This document shows, piece by piece, positions 1 to 11,900 of a stretch of 64,000 nt of DNA. The notes beneath the pieces are model-generated. The model was given only the letters and a program-made list of their open reading frames with translations, had not been told where the DNA came from and made no database searches. The position numbers were made by a program, and so were the translations under genes. The first letter of the stretch is position 1. Each line of letters starts with the position of its first letter. This stretch comes from Trichoplax sp. H2. Taxonomy: Eukaryota; Placozoa; Uniplacotomia; Trichoplacea. The stretch spans positions 124,001 through 188,000 of the forward strand of contig NOWV01000057.1 in the NCBI GenBank assembly GCA_003344405.1, written 5' to 3'.

Positions 1-352
1 ATTAGTTCTTTATATGTAGTATAATCTAAACTGCTAAACGTTACTACTATGTAATTACTTATATACCACTAGTATATCTAACAATTAAAGTTTGGGATTA
101 TTTATAATTCTATCCACATTTTTGATCTACTAATTGTAAAGGCAAGTTAGCCATAACCAGATTGAAAGTATTGATGCAAGCTGTAATGAAACATTCAAAA
201 GATTAAGGAAAATGTATGAATACAATTACTTACTAATTATATTCTATCCTTATCACTTAAAATTTGTGGAAATTTGAAAAAGTGATAGTTTTGTATTAAA
301 TCGGATGCATCAAGATTTATTTAACTGATCTTTCAATTTGCCGTGGTTTTAG

Positions 353-3300
353 AGACGTTAGTTTTAATAAAATGGAAGCTCGTGGTATTAACATATATGA
401 TCAAATACTAAGCAAACTGGCGGCATACCCTAGAGTTGTGTGAGTAATTTCCATTAAATCCAAGTAAATTATTTAAGTCGTGCTACGTGACTATCCTGGT
501 GTATGCATTCGTTACATGGTAAATTTTTTAATCTTTATAGAATTAAGTAGTAGAACGTAAAATTTGTATTTACATCGGCGTGCGTAAGCTCGATGTGAGC
601 ATACTTCCCTTGCCCTTCCTCTTTTACAGTTTCACTAACAGAATATTGTTACAGTGTTATACACGGTAATATCGAGATTATAGTAGAAACATCTATGTTA
701 GGATGATTTTGTTGATTTACTCTTATATAAAGAGTCTCTAATTTAGATATGTGATATTTAAATATAGCATTAACTTTTATGGTGATATATACAGCCTACT
801 GAAATTAGCAGTTTAATTAGGGAATCGAGAATAATCTTCTTACAATTCAAATCACTGTGATTTGTAATTTACTTATGGTACATTATAGATTATCGTAGAA
901 ATGTTCCGTGATAGGACATATTGTAATCTGACAATTTTGTATTAATCATTCGATGCGTATGTTCGTAAATACTATTGTTTCATTATGTTGCAGTAGATAA
1001 AATTAGCTTTTGATTCATTATCAGGTTTCAACGTTAACATTACTCACTAGGATGTCTTTGCTATTGTAAAAGAGTATACAAATGCGATAAATCGTATAAT
1101 AAAATTAGCTCTTATGATTGGTGTTTAACGTAAGATACGAGGCGTCTAAGTCTTTTTGAGTCTACTAGTATAGGAAAAGTGTTCATGAAAGAGTACATAC
1201 TGCTCCCTGATACATGGTTCAATGAATCGACTGATTAATCGTGCATTATGTTATCTTGTTGCAAAGCTGTTTTGTAACAAATATCCATAATTATTTTCTA
1301 AATAAAGGTTACTTTTTTTCTTAGAAATATTGCTGGAAATGACCTTCATGACATTCCAGTCGATTATTTCAGATTGAATCTATTTCTGCGATCCATGTGA
1401 GGATAGCTCGTTACTTAATTGACGGATATTTACAATTCATAATCTTACTTGTGTCATCTTTCACATAATGTTATACTTCATAAAGCAGTTGTAACTTATT
1501 AAATCTATAATTTCTTTTCGCGTAATCTTGCACCGATTCATCTCTTATTCCGAAATTTTAGTGATATCAGCTACAATCCATTAACCTTAGAGAAAATAGT
1601 CCAAATCGTTCAAGCATTATTCATCTCGCAAGACTGTCTCGAAAATTCGCAATTATTCCAATGTGGATACTCTATGTAATGTTTCGTTATTATTGCATTC
1701 ATAGCAGAATTTTACAGATCAAAAATATTTTAAATCAACCTTGTCTTTCAACTGTAGCAAACTTGCCGGCATCAATCTTACAATGATTCCAAATTCCATT
1801 TTTTCACACATTAATGGCTACATTTCAGAATTGTAAGTATGTCTTCAAGCCCTATATTTGTACGTATTTCACTGACCAGTTGAAACTATAATGATTAGTG
1901 CGATAATTTTCTGGGTAGTATCATTTTTGCAATTAAAATCGAAGAAAGTTCTTTACAACATTTTACGTGATAGAGAATATACCGTAGCTGGTTCGATATG
2001 TTTATTTGATGTATTATAAACAATCCAGATAGTGAGATTATTAAAATAAAATTTAAAATGCTACAATTTACAAGTCATAAAAATATATCATCGTGATCTC
2101 TAATAGAATGGATTTATGGCTTTATGTTAGTTTTAAGATTAGAGTAATCTTCTTGAATGCAATTAGGTAAATTAATTATGGCTACATCGATGAAATTAAG
2201 ACAAAAAATTATTGTTAAACTCTATGAATAGATTATTTGTGACAATTTAACTGATGGATAGAAATATTATTATCTACATTAGGAACCTTAACGACAATAA
2301 TTTAACCTCTATGGATGGATCGGATATCTTCCAAAACTATGATGATAACCTAAAAGAACTGTAATAATAAGTTTGAAATAGATTAAAGTTCTTATCCTCT
2401 AATAGTATTTCATGAGAACTTTTAAAATTTTTTAATTTTGCAAGACAACTAGCTAACAATAATATCAAGAATTTTACGAATTATAAGCGTGTGGAATTTC
2501 GAAGTTTGCATACTTTGTAAGATTTTCTAAAATGAATAGGTTTAAATTGTAACTAAAGCTACAAAAATACAACTTTTGCAATGCTTGTTTATTTATTAAT
2601 AATTTAATCCATTTAATTGATAACCATTGATCTAAAATATGCTTAAGGTGTCCTATATACGCGTATATTTTATTTTATTATATTACTTCACTAATTTTAT
2701 TAACTCATTTGAAATGTTAATTAACTATTATTTGATCTTTTCATAGGAATATTTCCGATAATTTGATAACAACCGATCTGTTAATGGAAGTTTTATCAAT
2801 TTGCCCAAATTTAAACCAACTGTAAATCTATTAAGATATATCTTTAAAATTTAAATAATACGCTCAGAGTGATACCTTATTTGAAAGATTCTTATAAAAA
2901 CCGCAAATATTGACTTTTAACTGATTTCGTTATGTTGATAATATTCTAGTTACGTCAGTAATAATAATATTAGAACGTTAAAGGATCGATTTTTTGAACA
3001 AGTACCACATTTGCAATTATTGTAAGTCATAAATTAAAACTTGTTATGCTTGATTTGCTTCAATTATTATGGCAAAAGTTTGTTAATATTTGCAATAACG
3101 TACAGTAGCTGGCATCCTCATTGCTGTTTTATTAAATTAATGATTAATTTTTATAGATCTATCGCAAACAATCCCTTACTAAATATTTCATCGGAATCGT
3201 TTTTTGGTCCAGCTCAACTCAGTAGCATGTAAGGCAAAGTACTCACTTTGGCTATATTTCCTTTAAATTTAGAAAATTTAACCAATGATATATTATTTCG

Positions 3301-5296
3301 AAAGATTTACGATAATTCAAAAGGCAACAGCTTAAGATTAGAAGGCAGCAAAAATAAAATTTTTCGGCTGAGTACCCTATAATATAAACTGACTGACATA
3401 TGTGTTATAGTAATCAATACCACAGTTCGATATTCGTATTATTACTACAAACGAATGATACCGCTTTAAGATTGCATTTATTCTTAGACAGAATATGATT
3501 ACAGTATCATGAATTTAAAGACCACAAATATGAGTAAAGTATACTCGTATACTGTTATTCTGAAGGCATATTCGATCTTCTAAAAGAATTATATAATTTT
3601 ATTATAACGGAAATAATATTACATCATAGATTGAGGTAGACCATTAAAAGTCTCGTCTTACGTGATGATAATAAATGAACTTATGAATTTTTAATTGCTA
3701 GATTTTGTAATATTGATATCTATTTAAGAGCAGTGAATTGATGATTGGCTTTATATCATTTATGCATTAATTGTTTAGTACCGAACTTCCTTTCACTATC
3801 CTTGACTGTCAATAGCCCGAATTTTCTTAGTTTAACTGCATATTATTATTATGTGGCATAAATCAGCATAGATTTCTTATAATATTGTTTTCATTGGGTA
3901 CTTTAATACGAGCCAATCCGATATGCTCTGTTGGCTTAAAGCTAACTAATTCTAAGGGTGTTAATTGAGTACAAATACGGTACTATTTCTGCAATTTCTT
4001 TATTAAGTACGCCTAAATGATATTTTCTTCGTACCGACTTTCAATTTCTTTGTAGATTTACAGATTTCACTGATCGATAACAATTTATTATTCACATTTT
4101 ATGCTAATAGATTTTCTACCAGGGATTATCTTTGCTGCATTGTACCTGCGAAAGTTACACATTGTATACCATTACCTGATCAAGATTCTCTATCGACATG
4201 CAATAATATCTTACCTCATTTTACTTTGCAATTATTCGTTTGGATTATTGGTATTGCAGCATTAATTGGTAGTATTATGGTCCTGATACGTAATCATTGC
4301 TTTTATAGCAATCGCAGTAACCGAAAACGTGTTCCCGTTTTGTTAATATCAAATCTAGCGGTAGTCGATTTACTTATGGCATTATACTTATTAATAATTG
4401 CTATTGCTGATCAGTATTACCGGGGATTTTATGGCTCACGAACAGAAAAGTGGTTAACTAGTATTCCGTGCTACTTTGCTTGTTTCTTAGTATCATTATC
4501 AAGTTTAATGTCAGTTTACACCATCGGTTTCATTTGTCTTGATCGTTATATTCATATTGGTGTGCCATTCGCTCAAAAATTTTTAACAATGCAAACAGCT
4601 CAAATAGCTTTAGGTATCGGCTGGCTATTTAGCATTATATTTGTCATTATTCCAGTTGCTAACAGTGTGGGCAAGTACGGTGATCAACGCATTTATAAAT
4701 ACAGCAGTGTGTGTGTACCAAGTAATGTAGAGAATTTAAACTATCGGAAATGGTTAGCAACATTCACTTTGTTAACCTTAATCATATGGATTATGACTGC
4801 TACCATTTATATTTTGTTCTTGATATCATTGAAAACTTCCAGAAAGTTATCTAATCGGAATATTGATCGAGGAGAGAAACGTTTAACATTGCGAATTTTA
4901 TTAATTGTAGTAACAAATTTTTCATCATGGATGCCATATTATATCTTAATAGTTCAATTTCTTTGGACCGGATGGTTTAATATTTATGCATTACAATTTA
5001 TTGCTATCTTTGCATTACCTCTTAACGCGGCACTGAACCCATACCTATATACATTTACTAATCCAGCTGTGACATACTGCTATCCTTGGCTACAATCTAA
5101 ATTTAGGCGATTTCTACGACCATTAGTTACCGCTATAGGCCATATTTTTTCACGTAATCATAAATCTAAAATGTCATCAAGCACAGAAGTTAAATTATCG
5201 TCAAAGGTAATTTTTCAATCTTCCGGCATCTATCAAACCAATCAGATAGAAACTACCACTACTTTTACGACTGCAACTGTAGCTAATGATTTATAG
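353..5296 (+). CDS. Leucine-rich-repeat G-protein-coupled receptor, relaxin-receptor-like (type C LGR-like), possibly 5'-partial
   Basis: Predicted plasma-membrane receptor with an LRR ectodomain and a rhodopsin-type 7TM core. Nine exons each encode about one LRR and all join in the same phase: 353-439, 1325-1396, 1562-1675, 1758-1832, 2283-2360, 2445-2516, 2747-2821, 2950-3021 and 3157-3228. Typical repeat text is NIAGNDLHDIP and VSNNNIRTLKDRFF. The last exon, about 4056-5296 (start may instead be 4064), carries the cysteine hinge (DYLCC...THC...STC) and seven membrane segments. Visible motifs are LDRYIHI after TM3 (DRY equivalent) and NPYLY in TM7. The stop is at 5294-5296. Text around TM1-TM3 (FVWIIG, DLLMALYL, RGFYG) resembles relaxin receptors as I remember them. 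An LDLa module would be expected 5' of the window. The junction between 3228 and 4056 is unresolved (phase mismatch), so one or more exons are missed. The tail after TM7 is Ser/Thr-rich. Confidence 0.92.
647..1279 (+). mobile_element. Dispersed element copy A (solo-LTR-like or MITE-like), inside an LGR intron
   Basis: About 635 bp. It starts TGTTACAG and ends TTGTAACA, so it has TG...CA ends and a 7-bp inverted match. The 5-mer AATAT flanks both sides (642-646 and 1280-1284), as expected for a target duplication. It matches an inverted copy at 6897-7531 over its whole length and a shorter copy at 28936-29361. Shared internal text includes ATACGAGGCGTC and TTATCTTGTTGCAAAGCTG. No coding capacity is seen. 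It lies in the LGR intron 440-1324. A solo LTR fits the ends and the 5-bp duplication; a non-autonomous DNA transposon is the alternative. Confidence 0.75.
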
Positions 5297-6348
5297 TTAT
5301 ATTAGTAAACTATAATAGCTAAATAGCAAAGAAAATTTATTTTGTAGCACACGATTACCCAATAATCCAATGCATGCTATCAAATAAAGCAGATTAATTT
5401 TATACTTTGCTTCGAATATCTGTATGCTAGTAAGACTCTCATGTATTCAATGTCTTTACTACTTATTGCTTGTTATATGTTAATGATATATAAATAATAA
5501 AATTCAACAGTTTATTCTTGACATAAGCTAAAAGTGAAGCATTCAGAGTTCGGTTAAGAAATGATTAAAAGAATTGCTGCACTTAAATTAGGATGATTTC
5601 CAAAACTCTACTCAAATTTGTAGACCTTAGTCATATTAGAAAACACTAATCAATTATTTTAAAATTATATAAGTGAATTATATCATAGTATGCAAGTTAC
5701 AGATACTATAATGCGTAACTATGGTATGTTGAAATTACTAAACTCTACACACTATAATCGTCATAGTGACCATCGTTGGACTCTCATGTAGCAATGTGCG
5801 TAATGTATAAAGTTATGATTACGATCTTAGTATAGCTTTATGGATTATTCTACATATAATTAAAACGACATTATATAGTTACGCATCTTGTATTGCATAC
5901 AATAGCCATACTAATTTTTGTTGTTATTAGTTAACATTAAACCTTTCATAGCTGTGGCACTCTGATAAAGCTATGCATCATTTGATAATTGGGGTATTTT
6001 CTACGTAATATAATGCACGTCTTGATTACGATTACTTATTGTAACTATAACTCAAATATAGATCGTATCTGTGCAGCAATATCATTATAGTTATATGCAG
6101 TAGGCCTACCGTGTATATAAATTGATAGACTTGTATAGCAATCTGGCGCGTAATTAGTACATTTCGGTTAGCATTACTAAATGTCCTTTCAGTTATTTTC
6201 TCGTATAGAGATATATAATGAATCATTCAATAGTTCCTCAAATGCGTATTGCCATAAAACATTTTAATCATTACTTTTACAGTAAATATAACCGTTTAAT
6301 GTATCAATCATCAATTCTTCAATATAGACAAACTATCTATTGCTGTGA

Positions 6349-6590
6349 ACAGAAAATTATCGATAAGATATATTGCTATATAATGACGCAATCATCGTTT
6401 ATGCTGCACATACAACTGTGCGATATAATAAATATATCATCATCAATTTTTTAATACACACTGCTATAGAAAATTACCGATAAGACATGTTGCTATGTAA
6501 TGACTCAATCATCATTTATGCTACACATAAAACTGTGCGATATAAGATATCATCATCAATTTTGCAAAACACTTTGCTATCTAGTTTCGG
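6349..6590. repeat. Tandem repeat, unit about 119 bp, two clear copies plus degenerate ones
   Basis: Two adjacent copies start near 6349 and 6469. Shared text includes GATAAGATATATTGCTAT / GATAAGACATGTTGCTAT and ACTGTGCGATATAA, followed by ATCATCATCAATTTT. Weaker echoes of TTTCAATCATC recur at about 6628, 6715 and 6862, so the array may have been longer. No function is apparent. Confidence 0.7.
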
Positions 6591-6896
6591 AACCAGATCT
6601 TCCCTAATATGCTCTGCTGTATATAGTATTTCAATCATCGCTTGACTAATGCATACAACTAAAGTATATAGTGCCTCAGTCAACATTTCTCCAATGGATG
6701 TTGCTATGTAGTATCTCAATCATCGCTTCTGTCGTCTATACTACTGTACAATAAATGTAGCTATCTAGCGTCGCAGTTAGAGTAATGATACAGTACTATG
6801 TATAGTGTTTTAGTCTTCGATGATTTTTGAATTGATGCAGGGATATTGCACACATATAATGTTTCAATCATCACTCCTGCTGCTTTTGAAGACACA

Positions 6897-7531
6897 TGCC
6901 ACAAAATAGCTTTGCAACAAGATAACGTAATGTACGATCAATAAGTCAATTCCTTGAACCTCGTATCAAGGAACGATATCCGCAATATCAGAAACACTTT
7001 TTGCTTTACTAGCAGACTACACAAAGACTTAGACGCCTCGTATTTTACGTTAAACACTAGTTGGAGAATCCACTTTATTACACTATATACTGCATTTATA
7101 TACTACTCCTCAATAGTTCATGAGTCGTAGTTAATACAATTAACATTGGAATCATTTACTGAATTAGGTATTAATTTTATTTTAGCTACTGCTCCCCTAA
7201 TGCAGACAGCAGTATTTACAAACGTAGACATGTGATGACTAATACAGAATAGTCAGATTACGATATGTCCTATCACGGAACATTTCCATGATAATTTACA
7301 ATCTACCGTAAGTAAATTACAATCACAATGATTCGAACTGTAAATAGATAATTTGCATTCCCTATTATAACTATTAATTCAGTATGTGTATAAGTGTCAC
7401 TGTCATAAAAAGTCAGTGCTATATTAAAACACAGTATATCCAAATTAGAAGTTAACTAAATAAGGATAGTCTAACAGGATTATCCTAACATAGATATTTC
7501 TACTCTAATACAGTATATAACACTGTAACAA
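6897..7531 (-). mobile_element. Dispersed element copy B (solo-LTR-like or MITE-like), inverted
   Basis: Read on the minus strand it begins TGTTACAGTGTTATATACTG near 7530 and ends TTTTGTGGCA near 6897. Its length (635 bp) matches copy A, as do its landmarks (ATACGAGGCGTC near 7035, and the GTTGCAAAGCT complement near 6915). Flanks in element orientation read TGTAT and TGTGT, a possible target duplication with one mutation. No coding sequence. Confidence 0.72.
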
Positions 7532-8918
7532 TACAGTATACGTATAATTTATCAATCATCAACTCTCAATTCCTTTATAGAGTATAATATTATATATGCG
7601 CAATAGCAATCATCTCGACTCTGATACGTTTAACTATTTATTGTAGCAAATTCAGCGCTTCTCTTATTGATACGCTATCATTGTCGCATTTTATGATTAT
7701 TCTTAATTCGATATAGCTGTAGCTGTTCCCTACATTATATTGCAGTCATCTTATTCCGTATGAATAATTAACCAATTATAATTGTTAGTAATCTTCTTAT
7801 TAAGCTGGATTAATTTTCGAAAAGTAGCCAGAGATTGAACGTTGCTTACTTTGTGCGCTCTCTATTTATCCATGTATTCGTACTACAGGATCATATTCAA
7901 TCTATTATTATTAGTATTATTGGAACGATTCATAATATAATTGTAATGGAAAGTGTAAAGACTAATCAGAATCTGTATGTTCTTGAAACTGCAAGCTGTA
8001 AAATCACCTCAATTTTATTCTCTAAGCTGTTCATAGACAGTAGATATTTATGATTAAAAATATATGCCCCGTTTTCATATTTATCGTGCAAGCGTGCGAA
8101 CGCATGAAGTTTATGTTGTTACAATGTATAAATTTATTATTATCGTTATTAATTTTATACATACATATATACAAAACCAGCTTGATGTTACTGCAAATAA
8201 GCGCCATATAACCTTGTACACCATGGATACGAAAATGCTGCTATGTCAAAAACAGCTAATAAAGTTACAACAACCTTTAGAATGTTCATACCATTTACGT
8301 GCTTTGAATAAAATAATGAAACGGATGTATATTTTTAAGAAAGTCTTACTGCAAATCTTATATTTAAAATATTACAAAAATTAAACTAATTACATTATCT
8401 TTACAATAGAAACATCTATCCTGCATATCAAAAATACTGCATGAAACCGGGTAATAAGATTACATATGTATGAATATAGAGTGAGACCCTATATTACGAT
8501 ATGTGTATTATATATATATACAATTTAAATATCTTGTATGAAAATAGGAAAATATTTTTCACTTTATACCGTGTAATTTGATGCATATTATGATGCCGTC
8601 ACTACTTATAAGAAAGTAATATTGCTAATAAACTTAAAAAGCAAACAATAATTATATTGTTCACAATGTATTAGCAATACAATTGATAATGTAGACGATG
8701 TTCAAATTTTTCTAATAACAGTTATGACTTGCGTTTGAAATGTAATATCGTGTTGAAAGATATATTTTGTCGATATAAAAATTAAAGTACTGTTTTTTTT
8801 AGTATCGTCTACAATAGCCGTTGGATGGATGTTAACCGTAGCTAAAAATATCTATTTGTTATCAAGAATTATATTTCACTAATAAGATAACGAATACAAA
8901 GTATGAAAAAATTGTTAC

Positions 8919-11900
8919 TTATACGTTGATAGCATCAGCTGACTCAGGCATTGATGGTGTTCGTTGTGATGATCTCATGCTAGTCATTTCCATTTGTACA
9001 GGATTTGGACGGAAACTGTTGCTATGCTGCCGATGGTGGATATGACGATCCTTCATGTTATCGACTGGATTAACAGTGGTTTGCATGCGGGATTTATCTT
9101 TATTATACGTGCTCATTACTGACGTCTTTGGTTTTGATCTCGAACAATCTGTGGCATTAATACCGTTTACATTACGTGACAGTCGAGAGTTTGAGTACTG
9201 ATTACGATCAACTCTTGAAGGAATTGAGGAAAAAGTATCATCTTTACTATCAAAGTTGTCTTCAAGGCATGATTCATTACTTTCATAATAAGGTTGATTA
9301 TATCCAGCTGAACTATACATGCCTTTAGGATAATTTCCATCATGCCTAGTGATCATAGATTGATCTGAATCAATGTCACTATGGCTATGAACTGAAGGAT
9401 TTCCAAGTCCCATTGTCGATGATGCTCTATTGGAATTATTATTATGCGAGATTGAATCCAATGAATGACCGTAATATTCGTTACTTGGATTAATTGATGA
9501 ATGATTGGATGCTTCTGATAATTCTTCATCACTGTCTTTAAAATGTTGTTCAGTTAAAGGTTGATTTCTAATTGAATTACTTAACCTATTCGATGTGGGA
9601 CGATAGTTTTTGTGATAGCTAGAACGATGTGGATGCATATGATCTTGGTGTTGCATTGATAGTGGCCGATGATGATTGTTAATATCGCGACTACTATCCG
9701 TTATAATTCCGCTTAGGTCTATTTGACTATCCATTGTCGATATCGGTGATGCTATATTAGTCGATGATGGAGGTAAAGGTGACATCATATGTGAAAGATT
9801 ATTTGAATGAATCAGTGATTGATAGGCATCCGAGTTGTAATTTATCCTTGGAGGATTAGGGCTACTCGATTCAGTCTTTGGAGACTTTTTATCTTTTAAA
9901 CTTAACTTATGACCGCCTTTGAGATCAATATCTTCGATATTGTCCGTATCAGTTTTTGTTGAAGCGATATCGTCCACTATATCCTTAACTGAATTATAAT
10001 TAGGTTCAAATTTGCTGGGGTTAAAATCACCCTGCAATAACTCTTTCTTGCTAATCATGTCATTAGTGTATTCATAATGCCATTTTCGTGGTTTTGTAGT
10101 TGACTTTATTGATGTGCCACCATCGTCGTCATAATCATTTTCTTCTAAACTATCAATAGCTAGGCTTGTCGTACTAAAATCTAAATCTTGACCATCAAAT
10201 TCACCACCTCCTTCAATAGTAAAATTATGAGTACTTCCAAGGTGTGGCAAACAACTTCTTAAATCAGCATCGGAATTATTTAATATTTGCTTACCAATAT
10301 CTTCCAAATAATTAGGATTATTACCTAAAGGTAAGTTGATGTTATCTTGGCTATGATAGACTGTGTTTAAATCAGCAGGCAAACTTCGATGCATATCTGG
10401 TAAGCCGGTTTCTTCATCATAATCGGGTTCATTATCGATATCATGCAAGTGGCTTTCAGATGAACCTCGACCACTTGAAGATGAATCATTATTATAGCTT
10501 GCTCTATGTACTTGTGTTAATCCTCTTTCCAGTTGGCTACAATCAGAGCCATCTTGTGCAGCAGTATTATCGTGTCCTCGTAAATTCTGAGGACTATAGT
10601 TACTACTTTGAATCCCCTGATTATCGATGACGTTTGTGAAAGGTCCTTGAAGTGACTGATTCTTTCTTTTATTCCAATATTTTACTTTAATAACGATAAG
10701 CACAATAATTAGCATTGATACCAATAGGGCTACTCCTAAAGCTATGATAATGATTAATGTCTCTTGAGACATATTTGTCGGACACTTGATACACGTAGCA
10801 TTTATCTGGATGTCTACTTTTGTGATATCATAAATTGTTGAATTAAAACTTGGTCCAGCTCTAATGTACATGCGCTGGTCACTTTGTGGATATTCTCCAG
10901 TTCGATTCAGTATAATTTGTCCAGAAGTAGAATTTAGCAAGTAACCGATACGGTCACTTGTTGGCATAAAAAAATAATAAATTTCACTACCTCGACCAGC
11001 ATCGAAGTCATGAGCAATTACTTTTCCCACGATATCTCCATTTGAAAAATTAGATAGCACATGAAATAGATACGATGACTGTTCAAATTTGGGTGGAAAT
11101 TCATTTTCTCCTGTAATTGTAACAATGACTGGCACAATCGCTCGATTAGGTGGAACGTAATTATCTTCAGCTTCAACTTGGAAGTAATATTTTTCTTGCT
11201 TTTCTGTATCTACTTCTTTTGCTAGTGCAATAATACCGGTTAATGAATGAATTTGAAAATAAGTGTCATCTGATGGATGTGATGGATTGGCGATCAATTT
11301 ATAGGTTATTTTATCCGCAGTAGAACTATTGGCATCGATAGTCATCACCGTTGATCCAATTCGGCTATTTTCCGCAATACTTCCAAAATATTGTTGTTGA
11401 CTAAATCTTGGTGCTTGTGGGCTTTTAGATATCGTGATGATCACTAATGTTGTACTGTTTCTTGTACCAATGGCTGCGCCATCGCTAGCTAATATTGTTA
11501 AATTATAGACACCAATATCTTGCTGATTTAGGATTCGACTGACAGTAACAATTCCTGTCGTTGGTTGTATTTGAAAGAGTTTTTTGTTATTACCAGAGAT
11601 AATAGAATACTTAACTTGACCATTTGCTCCGTGATCTTGATCATTGGCATGCAATTTAATAACAATGTCAGTCTTGTTAGCATCTAAGGTAACCAGTGCT
11701 TGATATTGGCTAACATTAAATTTTGGAGCGTGGCTATTTGCGTCATCCAAATAAATTTCAGCTGTAACATAACCTGATTGTGGTACTGTACCTTGATCTC
11801 GTGCTTGTAAGGTTAGTACAAATAAGCGGTCGTTTTGACCGTTAACATTTAACCGTTTTATATTTTTAATTATACCTGATATATTATTCATTTCAAATAA

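Larger units (their letters stand above)
5297..8918. other. Intergenic region between the LGR and the cadherin gene
   Basis: No gene supported. A possible polyadenylation signal (AATAAA) lies near 5490, shortly after the LGR stop. The stretch holds a decayed tandem repeat (6349-6590 and fainter copies to about 6880) and one dispersed element copy (6897-7531). Open frames around 7835-8384 are short, AT-driven and show no domain, so I do not call them. The DNA from about 8400 to 8918 is probably the 3' UTR and flank of the minus-strand cadherin. Confidence 0.7.

Noticed and set aside
647-1279. Reading the dispersed element as a SINE
   Set aside because: No tRNA-like box A/box B head or A-rich tail was seen, and the ends are TG...CA with short inverted matches.
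8064-8384. 106-codon plus-strand open frame downstream of the cadherin
   Set aside because: Composition is Lys/Ile/Tyr-rich as expected from AT-rich DNA, with no domain and no supporting splice structure; it lies in the probable cadherin 3' flank on the opposite strand.
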